A DNA stretch of 58,550 bases from Phycisphaerae bacterium (GCA_022072505.1 JAJVHU010000052.1:1-58550); one strand, 5' to 3'; positions 8,652 through 17,547 are shown, numbered from the stretch's first letter. The notes: generated by a model from the sequence alone, not told the origin. Program-made: numbers and translations.

Positions 8652-9074
8652 ATGATCGCCCAGCTTGAGAAAAACCACCCGCTTCGGGAAGCGTCGGCGG
8701 CGGCAACGTCCGGTACGAGAGTCCGGTTGGTGCGCTCGTTTACGTTTGAGGCTGCGCACCGGCTGCCGAACGTGCCGCCGGGACATCGCTGTGCCCGACT
8801 TCACGGGCACAGTTTCCGGGTGGACTTGACCTGCGAGGGGGAAATTGATCCCCGGACGGGCTGGCTGGTGGATTTTGCGGACATCAAGGCCGCCTTTGAA
8901 CCGTGGCTTGAAAAGCTGGATCATTATTATCTGAACGAAGTACCCGGTCTTGAGAATCCGACATCAGAGAATCTGGCAAGGTGGATCTGGGATCGGGTGA
9001 AACCGAACCTCTCCTGCCTGTCTGAGGTGACGGTGTACGAGACCTGCAGCGCGCGCTGCGAGTACAAGGGGTAA
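8652..9074 (+). CDS. queD: 6-carboxy-tetrahydropterin synthase / PTPS family (QueD-like)
   Basis: Likely converts 7,8-dihydroneopterin triphosphate to 6-carboxy-5,6,7,8-tetrahydropterin, the second step of 7-deazaguanine (queuosine) synthesis. Zinc ligands are visible as the His of FEAAHRLP and the two His of LHGHSFRV; the Cys of CARLHGH matches the QueD catalytic Cys. The segment [11 protein letters not shown] and the closing [11 protein letters not shown] and [11 protein letters not shown] blocks are typical of the family. From the ATG the protein is 140 residues; a GTG 26 codons downstream (opening [10 protein letters not shown]) would give 114 residues, closer to the usual length, and a GAGAG box precedes it. 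Pterin synthase activity in another pathway is the alternative. Confidence 0.85.
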   Translation: MIAQLEKNHPLREASAAATSGTRVRLVRSFTFEAAHRLPNVPPGHRCARLHGHSFRVDLTCEGEIDPRTGWLVDFADIKAAFEPWLEKLDHYYLNEVPGLENPTSENLARWIWDRVKPNLSCLSEVTVYETCSARCEYKG

Positions 9075-9207
9075 GCGATCGGAATACCCGCCGGCGGGTG
9101 GGTTGTTTTGTCGGGTGGATGATCGAGGATATTGCCTTCCGGCGAACCGTCGCCAGGAAACGGCGCACAGATTAACGGGACCGGTTTTTTCTGGAGAGGA
9201 TTTGACG

Positions 9208-10203
9208 ATGACGAAAGTTCTGGGGGTGTTGGCGGTCGTCGCGGTGGGCGGCGTTCTGGGGGTGGGGGCGTTCTGTCCGGATGACTGCTGTCCGCTCAGC
9301 GGCGGCGGGTCGGCGAACGCGGCGGCGCTGACGGCGCAGGAGTCAAAACCGGGGTGCTGCGCGTCGAAGGCGCAGACAACCTCGACCACGGATGAGAAGA
9401 AGCCGGGCTGCTGCGCGACGGCGAAGCTCGCAGGAACGGCGCAGGAGGGCAAGGCCGGATGCGGCGCGACGCAGACGGCGGGCGCCGGTTGCGGCGCGAA
9501 GACGGCGGGTCAGGAGGGCAAGGCCGGATGCGGTTCGACGCAGCTTGCCGCGGCGCAGAGCGAAGGTCAGTGTCCGAAGTCGGTGATGTGCAAGACGGCG
9601 CTCGCGTCGATGCCGAAGATGATGTACCGCGTCGGCGACCAGGAACTGTGCTGTCCGATGGGCGCGGAGACCGCGTCGAAGGAGAGCGGCAAGCCGGTGC
9701 GTTTTGTCGTGGCCGGAGACGTCTTTGACACGAAGGAGCAGGCGACGGTCAAGCTGGTGTCGGCGACGGAGACGTACGCGAATGACCTGCTGACGATGCA
9801 GTTCTCAGCCGGCGGAGAGTGCTTCCGCTGCCCGGTCAGCGCGGAGGAGGCGGCGAAGAAGGCGCAGACGGCGATGAAGTACCGCACGGCGGGCGTGGAC
9901 TTCGAGTGCAAGGAGAAGGCGGCGGCGGCGCTGGCGGCGGCGCAGAAGGCCGTGGCGGGCGTCAAGCTGGTCGCTTACGTGGGCGACAAGGAATACGCCT
10001 GCTGCGTCGAGGCGGGCAAGGCGGCGAAGGAGTCCGGCAAGGAACTCGTTTATGTCGTCGGCGAGCAGAAGACGCCCTGCGAGACGACGGCGAAGCTGAA
10101 CTTCGCGCAGGCGAAGGTTCAGGCGATCGTGAACGCCGCGGTGGACGCCGCGTTCGCCAGCGCTGAGATGGCCGCGCCGGCAAAGGTCGGTTCCGGAACC
10201 TGA
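9208..10203 (+). CDS. Secreted Cys-rich protein with three related C-terminal units
   Basis: Start chosen at ATG 9208, preceded by GGAGAGGA; the first 20 residues form a signal peptide or anchor (VLGVLAVVAVGGVLGVGAF). A low-complexity linker follows, with KPGCC twice and KAGCG-type units, then three units of 40-50 residues with the plan beta strand-CC or xRCP-Ala/Lys helix-strand: around YRVGDQELCCPMGAETASKESG, FSAGGECFRCPVSAEEAAKK and YVGDKEYACCVEAGKAAKESG. About 20 cysteines in total in 331 residues. The paired cysteines after a short strand resemble metal-binding sites, so a role in metal or heme handling outside the cytoplasm is possible but unproven. Single gene, ended by a strong terminator. 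Confidence 0.75.
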   Translation: MTKVLGVLAVVAVGGVLGVGAFCPDDCCPLSGGGSANAAALTAQESKPGCCASKAQTTSTTDEKKPGCCATAKLAGTAQEGKAGCGATQTAGAGCGAKTAGQEGKAGCGSTQLAAAQSEGQCPKSVMCKTALASMPKMMYRVGDQELCCPMGAETASKESGKPVRFVVAGDVFDTKEQATVKLVSATETYANDLLTMQFSAGGECFRCPVSAEEAAKKAQTAMKYRTAGVDFECKEKAAAALAAAQKAVAGVKLVAYVGDKEYACCVEAGKAAKESGKELVYVVGEQKTPCETTAKLNFAQAKVQAIVNAAVDAAFASAEMAAPAKVGSGT

Positions 10204-10276
10204 CCCCACCGCCTTCGGTGCTTTCGGCTTGGGCCTGGCGGACTGGATCGCTGCCCGAGATCGCGCGGGAATCAGT

Positions 10277-10327
10277 AACCCCGCGGCACACCCGGCAAGA
10301 CCGGGGTTGCCGCGGGGTCTTTTTTTC
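10277..10327 (+). terminator. Rho-independent terminator
   Basis: An 11-bp perfect stem (ACCCCGCGGCA pairing with TGCCGCGGGGT) enclosing an inner CCCGG...CCGGG stem, followed by eight T residues. It ends the Cys-rich protein gene. Confidence 0.9.
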
Positions 10328-10541
10328 TCCGGGTGGGTCGTCGTTCGGCTCGCGGGCGGGATCGCGGGTCAACGAGTCACCTGGAAAAACCGCCGTCTGA
10401 CGGAAGCACGGGCGAGGAATACGGGACGTTCCGTGTCCTGACGGTTCGGCTCGCAGCGGATATAATCGAGGGTCGCCGGCGGCGGGGGAGTCGGGGGCGG
10501 GTGCAGGCGCGCGTGCGGCGCGGATTGACGGAGGAGGAAGC

Positions 10542-11369
10542 ATGAAGCGACAGGGTGCTTTGATTACAGCCTTGGCCACGGGAGCGACGTTGACGGTGGG
10601 TGCGTGGGTGGAGGCGAGGCGCGACGGCGCCCCCGCGGCGTTCAACGGAAGCATCGCCAGCGGCGGACGGACCTGCACGGAATGTCACGACCCGGACGGC
10701 GCCGGCGTCGGGGCCGTCGAGATTCTTGGCGCTCCGGCGCAGTATGCGCTCGGAGAGCGTTACAGTCTCCGGGTGCGCGTCTCCGATCCCGACCAGCTTG
10801 GCGCGGGGTTTGAGCTTTCGGTGGAGGATGCTGACGGACGCCGCGCCGGAGACCTGGTGCTGACGGACGAGGTCCGCACGCGCTACGCCGGTTCGACGGC
10901 GCAGTGGGTGACGCATACCGAAGACGGCGCGGATGACTCGGTCCTGAACTGGTCCGGCAACGGGTTCGCCTACGAATATCCGGTGGAGTGGGTCGCGCCG
11001 ACGTCCAACCTGGGAACCGTCACCTTTTTTGCGGCGGGGAATGCAGTTGACGACGACGGATCGACGGTCGGGGACAACGTGTACCTGACGCAATCCGGGG
11101 CGGACCGGGCGCCGACGGACTGCGGCGTGGTCAACTCACTGACGGCAAAGTGCAAGAACGGGACGTTCAAGGTGGTTGGGAAGGTGAAGACGAGCCTCGC
11201 GGAGGGGCGCGCCCTGCTGCTGTCGCTGGACGGCGGCGCCGAGACTTCGGTTGTCATCAACCGGCGCGGCAAGGGCAAGGCGAACTGGCGGAACGTCGCC
11301 GGGGGCGAGCACACGGTTTGCGTCGTGGATTGCGAAACCCTGTGCAGTTCAACCTCCTGCAACCCGTAG
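10542..11369 (+). CDS. Secreted choice-of-anchor V-type protein with CxxCH motif and Cys-rich tail
   Basis: ATG preceded by GGAGGAGGAAGC. An N-terminal signal (ALITALATGATLTVGAW) leads to GGRTCTECHDPDGAG, a CxxCH motif found in the choice-of-anchor V (reelin-like) family of bacterial surface proteins. The body then matches that family: YALGERYSLRVRVSD, GAGFELSVEDADGR, VTHTEDG, YEYPVEWVAP, GTVTFFAAGNAVDDD and GDNVY. The last 80 residues are a separate Cys-rich module shared with the proteins at 14-532 and 40666-42198, and ending CETLCSSTSC. The CxxCH could bind heme c, in which case the ResB/ResC system at 20-25 kb would mature it, but a single CxxCH may equally hold metal or form a disulphide. 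Function unknown. Confidence 0.75.
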   Translation: MKRQGALITALATGATLTVGAWVEARRDGAPAAFNGSIASGGRTCTECHDPDGAGVGAVEILGAPAQYALGERYSLRVRVSDPDQLGAGFELSVEDADGRRAGDLVLTDEVRTRYAGSTAQWVTHTEDGADDSVLNWSGNGFAYEYPVEWVAPTSNLGTVTFFAAGNAVDDDGSTVGDNVYLTQSGADRAPTDCGVVNSLTAKCKNGTFKVVGKVKTSLAEGRALLLSLDGGAETSVVINRRGKGKANWRNVAGGEHTVCVVDCETLCSSTSCNP

Positions 11370-11532
11370 CGGCGGTGCAAGGAGGGCCAGCGGGGCGTGC
11401 ATCAGGGGAACACCGCGGGCAAGAGGCGACCGAGCATCGCCGGGCGACGAAAACGAGCGGCTGGGGGGCGGCGGAGCGTCAGGTTGAAGCCGGCGCAAGG
11501 CGGACCGGATCGCAGAGGAAAGGGAAGCAGGG

Positions 11533-12153
11533 GTGTCGTCCGTCGCGGAAGACCTGGTCCGGCGAGCCGTCGCGGGTGACGCGGGGGCGCTTCAGCGCGT
11601 CCTGATCCCGTATCAAAGCCGGCTGCTTTCGCGCATCCGCCGAAAGCTGCCCTCCCAGCTTGTCGGGGCGGTCGGTCCGGAGGATGTCCTTCAGGACGTC
11701 TACATCGACGTTTTCCGCGGGATCAGCGGGCTGGAGCAGACCGGCGAGCGGGCCTTTCTGCGCTGGCTGATCCAAGTCACGGATCACCGCCTGGTGGACA
11801 CGATCCGGACGCATCAGGCCGCAAAACGAGGCGGAGGGTGGCAAGCCGTCACTCATGCCCCCGGCAACAGCTCGATCGCACCGCTGATCGATATTATCCA
11901 CGTTGATTCACAGACGCCGAGCCAGGTGTTCGCCCGGGACGAGGTTGAAGCGGCGGTGATGGTCGCTTTGGCCGGGCTTAAGGAGGACTACCGGGAGGTT
12001 CTGAGGCTGCGTTTTATCGAGGGGCTGAGCGTGGCGGACACGGCATCGCGGATGAACCGGACGGAGTGGTCGGTTCACAAACTTTGCAGCCGGGGGCTGG
12101 AGCAGCTTCGCAAGACGATGGGGGAGCTGTCGCGGTATCTGACGAAAGCGTAG
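11533..12153 (+). CDS. ECF-type RNA polymerase sigma factor
   Basis: Directs RNA polymerase to a specific promoter set. GTG start after GGAAGCAGGG. Region 2 covers about residues 20-95 with the core-binding stretch GPEDVLQDVYIDVFRGI and the promoter-melting helix RAFLRWLIQVTDHRLVDTIR. Region 4 covers about 140-200, with LKEDYREVLRLRFIEGLSVADTA and the recognition helix around RMNRTEWSVHKLCSRGLEQLR. There is no anti-sigma gene beside it; instead the next gene is a Ser/Thr kinase, an arrangement typical of planctomycete ECF groups thought to be controlled by phosphorylation (known for the group, not shown here). Confidence 0.9.
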   Translation: MSSVAEDLVRRAVAGDAGALQRVLIPYQSRLLSRIRRKLPSQLVGAVGPEDVLQDVYIDVFRGISGLEQTGERAFLRWLIQVTDHRLVDTIRTHQAAKRGGGWQAVTHAPGNSSIAPLIDIIHVDSQTPSQVFARDEVEAAVMVALAGLKEDYREVLRLRFIEGLSVADTASRMNRTEWSVHKLCSRGLEQLRKTMGELSRYLTKA

Positions 12154-12160
12154 CCGATCG

Positions 12161-12186
12161 CCGCCCGGCGGTCCGGGCGGTTATTT
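12161..12186 (+). terminator. Probable terminator hairpin after the sigma factor gene
   Basis: CCGCCCGG and CCGGGCGG pair around a CGGT loop, followed by TTATTT. The T-tract is interrupted, so termination may be partial and allow read-through into the kinase gene. Confidence 0.6.
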
Positions 12187-12315
12187 AAGTTCGTTGGGGG
12201 CGGCAGTTCCGGGCGGTTTCTGCGTCCTTAATCAAGGCGGCAGGGGTGATCCTGATCCGTCGCCTGACCGATGCGGCTGGGCGGCGACGCGCGAAACAGG
12301 GGGAATACAGGTCGG

Positions 12316-15300
12316 ATGTCGAGTCAGCCTCGAAGTGAACACGTCCGGCGATCCGCGCGGATTCGAAGGGTGCTGGAGGATGTCCTCCGCCGTCGAGAAG
12401 CCGGGGAGTTCCTCGCGGACGCCGCGGTGTTTGAAGCGCACCCCGACCTTCTGCCCGAACTCGAGGAGGAACTGAAACTCCTGCGGTTGATGGAGTCGGC
12501 CGCGAACCGGGCGGGTTCGTCCGACGGACTGACCGCGGGGCGGATGAGCGGCAGCCGAAGCGCGGTCTTGAAGGGAACGTGGCGCGGGCGCCGTCGGTGG
12601 GATCCGAGCTTCTGCGAACTCGATCCGGAGGCGATCCCCGGGTTCCGGATCGAGCGGGAGCTGCATCGCGGCGGTCAGGGCGTGGTCTACCGCGCCGTTG
12701 ACGTCGTGACCGGCCGGAGCGTGGGGATCAAGGTGACGCGCGACGGTCCCTTCGGCGGCGCGCATGACCGGGTGCGGTTTGAGCGGGAAGTGCGCCTTCT
12801 GGAGCGGCTGCATCATCCGAACATCATCACGGTGCGGTCCAGCGGCGTCGCGGCGGGGCGCTTCTACTTCATCATGGACTACATCGAGGGTCTGCGGCTG
12901 GAGGAGTGGGCCGCGGGCGCCGGAACCGGATCGTCCTCCCGCTCGTCGCAGAACGGGTCGTCCGTGTCGCCCGGAGTGCGTCCGACGCGTCCGGTCAACG
13001 ACGTCGTCAGCGTGTTCGCCACGGTCTGCGAAGCGATCCACGCGGCGCACGTGCGCGGCGTGATTCACCGGGATCTGAAGCCGGGGAACATTCTCGTGGA
13101 CGCGGGGGGGCGGCCTTATGTGCTGGATTTCGGCCTGGCGAAGGCGTTCGGCGAAGGCTCGCACCACGGAAACGGCGCTGAGACGGTGACGGGTCAGTTC
13201 GTCGGAAGTCTTCCGTGGGCGGCGCCGGAGCAGGTGGTCGGATCGTCGTCGGCGGTGGACACGCGGACGGACGTTTATGCGCTGGGCGTGGTGTTGTATC
13301 AGGCGCTGACGGGGCGGTTCCCTTATGAGGTTTACGGTCCGATCGCGCAGGTGACGTCGAACATCGTCAACGTGGTTCCCCCTTCCCCGAGCGTGTTCCG
13401 TCCGGAATTGAACGAGGATGTGTGCACGCTGGTGCTGCGGTGTCTCCAGAAGGAGCCGGAGCGGCGGTATCAGACGGCCGGCGAAGTGGCCCGCGACGCG
13501 CGGAGATATCTTGCGGGCGATCCGATCGAGGCGCGGCGGGATTCGACGTGGTATCTGATCCGGACGCAGTTGCGGCGTCACCGGTGGGCGGCGGCGTTCG
13601 CGGGGACGATGCTGCTGTTTGTGTTCGCGTTCGCGGCGTACGCCGGGGTTCAGGCGCGGAATCACGCGATTCTGGCGGAGCAGGAGAAAGAGGCGCGGAT
13701 CGAAGCCGAGGCGGCGCGGCGGTCGGCGCAGAGCGCGCAGGCTGATGCGGAAAGCGCCGCCCTGGCGGCGGCGCGCGCCGCCGAGGAGGCGGACGACGCG
13801 GCGCTGCGGGCGCGCCACGAGACCGAGCGCGCGCAAGCGGTCACGCGCCTGCTGGTCAGCGCGCTGGGACTGACCGATCCGAACGTCTCGCGGCGACCGG
13901 ACCTGACGCTCGTGGAAGTGCTCGATGACGCGACGGCGCAGGTGGAGTCGGCGTCGTGGGAGGCGCCCGGCGTCGAGGCCGAGGTGCGATCCGTGCTCGG
14001 GCAGGCGTACGCGTCGCTGGGTCTGCTGGGCGAGGCGAGGCGGCATCTGGCGCGAGCGGTCGAGATTCTGCGCAGCAGCGAGGACACCGCGGCGCAGAAG
14101 CTGTATGACTCGCTCTGGCCATTCTATCACGTGCAGACGGACTGGAACGACGTCTGGGCGCACTACTTCGGCTGGGAGCTGCAGGCGCTGGGCGCGCGGA
14201 TTCTCACGGAGCGTTCGGGGGAGCTGGGGGAGGTTTTGCAGCGTGTGCGGGTGACGGATGATCCCGCGCAGTTGCGTGACGAGCTGGCGGCGATGCGGGA
14301 GACGGCTTCGCGGATCCTTGCCGCGGACGATCCGGCGTGGCTGCTGGTGGCGGACCAGTTGTACCTTTTCGGATACCGCCGGAGCTACCGGAACGATCCG
14401 GTCCTGGGATGCGCGTTGCTCGACGCCGCGCTGGAGCATTACCGGGAGCGCCTGCCCGAGACGCACATGCGGATTGTGCGCACGCTGGGCGTTCTGATCC
14501 CGACCAGTCTGGACGCGGGGCTTGCGGTCGAAGCGGAGGCGCTGGCGAGGCGGACGCTCGATCTGCTGCGGGAAGTGCTGCCCGCGGATCACTGGTACGT
14601 GGACGCGCATGAGGTGCGCCTCGCGGCATGCCTGGTCGCGCAAGGGCGTCTCGATGAAGCCGAGACGGCGTTGAAGGCGAACCTGACGACGCTGGAGAAC
14701 ACCCTGGGGGCGTCGAGCTCCTACGTGGCGGAAGCGCATCGCGGATTGATCGAGCTTTACGAGGCGCGCGGCGAGACGGGGACGGCGGAAGCTCACCGGT
14801 GGGAGTTCGCCCGGTGCATGACGTTGTCGACGCTGGCGCCGTCGTGGTCGGAGACGTCATCGCGCTGGATGTACTGCGCCGTTCCGGCCTGCGGGAAGGA
14901 GTACGAGGCGCTGCACTGCGCGATGGACGACTTGCACACGGCGCTGGTGGAGAAGTCTCCGGACACGGGCGCCCGGGCGCTGGCGCTGGTCGAGACGCGG
15001 CGCAAGCTGCTCTCGGATGAGCATCCGCTGTCGGGCGTGGTGGCGGACGTGATGACGACGTGGATGAATCATTATCAGCGCACGGTGCCGCGGGAGTCGG
15101 CGCTGGCGCTGCTGGAGGACTCGGTGCGCGTCGCGACGCGCAACCCCTGGATGAACCCGCGGAAAGTGGCGTCGGCGCACTGGTGGTACGGCAGCTTTCT
15201 GATGCTCGTCTCCCGTCATGACGAGGCCGAGCGGCACGCGCGCGAGTGCCTGAGCATCCTCTCCGGACTGGTGGATCAGGATTACAGTTATCGCGCCGTC

Positions 15301-15936
15301 GCCCGCAGCCTTCTGGGGGGATGCCTGATCCATCAGGCTCGCTACGAGGAGGCCGAGGAGCTGCTGGTGGACGCTTACTCGGAGATGGTCCGGGCGCTCG
15401 GACCGGATGACGCCAACACGAATATCGCCCTGAACCGCCTGCTGCGTCTTTACATGCTCACGGACCGTCCCGGTTTCGCGCTGGCGACGTGCCGGGATCA
15501 TGTGCGGCGGTCGAGGAAGCCCGCGACGCTGTCGGAGACGATTTTCAGCGCGATGTGGTCTTACGTGGTGAGGACGGACACGTCGGAGACGACGCGGAGC
15601 GCGCTGCTGGAGATGGCGGCGATCGCGGTGGACGGCGCGCCGGATCACCCCTCGTACCTGTCGATGTACGGCGCGGCGAAGCTTCGCACCGGCTGGCCGG
15701 ACGCCGCGCTGGAACTCCTGGATCAGGCGCGCAAAACGCCACAGGGCGGCGGTTCCGGGAATGCGGCTTTCACGGCGTTGACGTATCAAGCGCTGGGAAG
15801 GTGGGAGGAGGCCGAGGAGTGGCGCAAGCGTTTTGAGGCGTTTCTGAAGCCCGGCAGCAAGCCTTCCGAGAACTTCAAACTTCTCCGGGCCGAGATTCAG
15901 GAGGGGACGGCCCGCCGCGCGGGGACGACCCCCTGA
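12316..15936 (+). CDS. Membrane Ser/Thr protein kinase with TPR-like sensor region
   Basis: Hanks-type kinase. Start chosen at the ATG opening MSSQPRSEH; an upstream ATG is 15 codons earlier. A short helical N-terminal domain (residues 1-100) precedes the kinase domain at about 108-400: glycine loop HRGGQGVVYRA, ATP Lys at VGIKVT (about K139), catalytic HRDLKPGN (D253), metal-binding DFG (D271) and APEQ. All catalytic residues are present, so it should be active. A membrane helix at about 424-445 (AFAGTMLLFVFAFAAYAGV) is followed by an Ala/Glu coiled coil and then some 650 residues of helical TPR-like repeats, probably outside the cytoplasm. It lies between two ECF sigma genes, its most likely partners or targets. 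Confidence 0.9.
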   Translation: MSSQPRSEHVRRSARIRRVLEDVLRRREAGEFLADAAVFEAHPDLLPELEEELKLLRLMESAANRAGSSDGLTAGRMSGSRSAVLKGTWRGRRRWDPSFCELDPEAIPGFRIERELHRGGQGVVYRAVDVVTGRSVGIKVTRDGPFGGAHDRVRFEREVRLLERLHHPNIITVRSSGVAAGRFYFIMDYIEGLRLEEWAAGAGTGSSSRSSQNGSSVSPGVRPTRPVNDVVSVFATVCEAIHAAHVRGVIHRDLKPGNILVDAGGRPYVLDFGLAKAFGEGSHHGNGAETVTGQFVGSLPWAAPEQVVGSSSAVDTRTDVYALGVVLYQALTGRFPYEVYGPIAQVTSNIVNVVPPSPSVFRPELNEDVCTLVLRCLQKEPERRYQTAGEVARDARRYLAGDPIEARRDSTWYLIRTQLRRHRWAAAFAGTMLLFVFAFAAYAGVQARNHAILAEQEKEARIEAEAARRSAQSAQADAESAALAAARAAEEADDAALRARHETERAQAVTRLLVSALGLTDPNVSRRPDLTLVEVLDDATAQVESASWEAPGVEAEVRSVLGQAYASLGLLGEARRHLARAVEILRSSEDTAAQKLYDSLWPFYHVQTDWNDVWAHYFGWELQALGARILTERSGELGEVLQRVRVTDDPAQLRDELAAMRETASRILAADDPAWLLVADQLYLFGYRRSYRNDPVLGCALLDAALEHYRERLPETHMRIVRTLGVLIPTSLDAGLAVEAEALARRTLDLLREVLPADHWYVDAHEVRLAACLVAQGRLDEAETALKANLTTLENTLGASSSYVAEAHRGLIELYEARGETGTAEAHRWEFARCMTLSTLAPSWSETSSRWMYCAVPACGKEYEALHCAMDDLHTALVEKSPDTGARALALVETRRKLLSDEHPLSGVVADVMTTWMNHYQRTVPRESALALLEDSVRVATRNPWMNPRKVASAHWWYGSFLMLVSRHDEAERHARECLSILSGLVDQDYSYRAVARSLLGGCLIHQARYEEAEELLVDAYSEMVRALGPDDANTNIALNRLLRLYMLTDRPGFALATCRDHVRRSRKPATLSETIFSAMWSYVVRTDTSETTRSALLEMAAIAVDGAPDHPSYLSMYGAAKLRTGWPDAALELLDQARKTPQGGGSGNAAFTALTYQALGRWEEAEEWRKRFEAFLKPGSKPSENFKLLRAEIQEGTARRAGTTP

Positions 15937-16032
15937 CGCTCCGGTCCGGAGACGCGATTTCGCGCGGGGCGGGATCCTCGCCCCGCGTCCGGTTCCGCGC
16001 GACCGCAACGGCAGGTACTCTGTCGGGGGACA

Positions 16033-16773
16033 ATGACCCACGACACGGACATCGGCGGTTCCGGGCAGACCTTCCCGCACACGCGGCTTTCGGCGGTCCG
16101 GTCGCTTTCCAGCCCCGACGCCTCGACTCGCCGCAGGGCGTACGAGACGCTCGTCGCGTGTTACTGGAAACCGGTGTACAAGTATCTTCGTCTCAAGTGG
16201 CTTGCGGGCAATGAGGAGGCGAAGGATCTTACGCAGGCGTTCTTCACGCACGCGCTCGAGAAGGAGGTGCTCGCACGATATGAACCGGGGCGCGCCGCCT
16301 TCCGCACGTATCTTCGAACTTGTCTGGATTCGTTCATCCTGAACGAGCGCAAGGCCTCGACCCGGTTGAAACGCGGCGGCGACCGCGCTCTGCTTTCGCT
16401 GGATTACGGCGCCGCCGACGTGGAGCTTTCTCTCCAGCCTGCGGCGGGAAACGAGGATCCGGATGAATACTTCCGGCGGGAGTGGACGCGCAGCGTCTTC
16501 GAGCAGGCGGTCGAGCGCTTTCGCGCATCCCTCGCCGCGTCGCAGAAGCAGGCGCATCTGGCGCTTTTCGAGCGTTATGACCTGTCTCAACGGCGCGCCG
16601 ATGAGCGGCTGACGTACGAAGACCTGGCGCGCGAGTTCAACCTCCCGGTCACGCAGGTGACGAACTTCCTCGCCCTCGCGCGACGGGAGTTCCGCCGCGC
16701 CGTGATGGACACGCTGCGCGATCTGACGGGCAGCGACGAGGAGTTCCGCGAGGAGGCCGCCAGGTTGATGTAG
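16033..16773 (+). CDS. ECF-type sigma factor, planctomycete group
   Basis: A 246-residue sigma factor starting at ATG after GGGGGACA. Region 2 includes YWKPVYKYLRLKW and the EEAKDLTQAFFTHALEK helix (core binding), followed by RTYLRTCLDSFILNERK. Region 4 includes ERLTYEDLAREFNLPVTQVTNFLALARREFRRAV, which forms the promoter -35 reading helix-turn-helix. The YWKP and DLTQAFF blocks are characteristic of the planctomycete ECF group that is usually encoded beside Ser/Thr kinases. It begins 96 bp after the kinase gene, so it may be on the same transcript; a GC-rich hairpin without a T-tract lies in the gap. It converges on the S24 regulator gene. Confidence 0.85.
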   Translation: MTHDTDIGGSGQTFPHTRLSAVRSLSSPDASTRRRAYETLVACYWKPVYKYLRLKWLAGNEEAKDLTQAFFTHALEKEVLARYEPGRAAFRTYLRTCLDSFILNERKASTRLKRGGDRALLSLDYGAADVELSLQPAAGNEDPDEYFRREWTRSVFEQAVERFRASLAASQKQAHLALFERYDLSQRRADERLTYEDLAREFNLPVTQVTNFLALARREFRRAVMDTLRDLTGSDEEFREEAARLM

Positions 16774-16818
16774 GCGGCGCTCGCGAATCCGGCGGGCGCG
16801 GCGGATCGGTGACGGGCG

Positions 16819-17547
16819 TCAAAGATCCCGGGCGACGAGTTTGAGCACGACGCCCTGGATCGAAAACGGCGCCGCCTCGTCGACGATCGCCGGAGGAACG
16901 CGCGGATTATCCCCTCGAAGCAGCACGACGCGCCGCCCCTGCCGCAGCTCGGCACTGACCCGCTTCAGGGTGGACTGGCCGTCCACCAGGCAGGCGCAGA
17001 TCTTTCCTTGCACGTGTTCAGGCTCGACGCCGGGACTGTAGCGCACGAGGACGATGTCGCCGGGCTTGAGCGTCGGCTCCATGCTGTCGAAGGTCAGGCG
17101 AAGGCAGTAATGATCCGAGGCCCAGAGGTGGCGCAGGACGGGAAACATCTCAAGCTGCTCCTGGGTCTGCGACGGCGGACCCCCGGGAACCGATCCGAAC
17201 AAGGGCAGCTCCTTCGTCAGGAGCGGCTGGGGCGCGTCATGCTCCTCGCCCTCTCCGAGGAGCACCCCCTGCGGAACCCCGAGCGCCACCGCCAGCGCGT
17301 CGAGCGTCTGCGTCGAGGGCGACTTCCGGTCGCGCTCGATCTGGGAGAGGAAGCCCTGGTTGATGCCGGCGCGGAGCGCGAACTCAGCCTGGGTCCAGCG
17401 GTTCCGTCTGCGCAACCGTCGCACGCGCTGACCGAGCGTCTCGCGCGATCGCCGGGCGATCAGGTCCGCGAGACGCGCGTGGGTTTCGCGGGGATGCGAG
17501 ACGGGCGCGGGCGGCGGCATCGGGCGGCGGCGTTCCGGAGCGGACAT
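16819..17547 (-). CDS. LexA/CI-like regulator: HTH (XRE) plus S24 peptidase domain
   Basis: A 242-residue two-domain protein. Residues about 38-95 are an XRE helix-turn-helix (QRVRRLRRRNRWTQAEFALRAG, then INQGFLSQIERDRKSPS). Residues 112-242 are an S24 self-cleaving peptidase: the segment LPLFGSVPGGPPS matches the cleavage loop of LexA-type proteins with Gly-Gly (122-123) where LexA has Ala-Gly, the catalytic Ser is in FDSMEPTL (about S155) and the catalytic Lys in STLKRV (about K195). Self-cleavage after DNA damage or another RecA-linked signal would release the operator (known for the family). It may control SOS genes or a mobile element; no operator was identified. It is not LexA itself, because the HTH is of the XRE rather than winged type. 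Confidence 0.8.
   Translation of the reverse strand: MSAPERRRPMPPPAPVSHPRETHARLADLIARRSRETLGQRVRRLRRRNRWTQAEFALRAGINQGFLSQIERDRKSPSTQTLDALAVALGVPQGVLLGEGEEHDAPQPLLTKELPLFGSVPGGPPSQTQEQLEMFPVLRHLWASDHYCLRLTFDSMEPTLKPGDIVLVRYSPGVEPEHVQGKICACLVDGQSTLKRVSAELRQGRRVVLLRGDNPRVPPAIVDEAAPFSIQGVVLKLVARDL

Noticed and set aside
3174..9074. A queuosine operon linking the YhhQ-like and QueD-like genes
   Set aside because: The genes are 4.7 kb apart, separated by genes on the opposite strand.
12232..14796. 854-residue open frame on the minus strand
   Set aside because: Lies antisense to the kinase gene; the translation is Arg-rich without domains and results from GC-skewed third positions.
15937..16032. 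Terminator between the kinase and second sigma factor gene
   Set aside because: A GCGGGGCG...CGCCCCGC hairpin exists but no T-tract follows, so it was not called a terminator.
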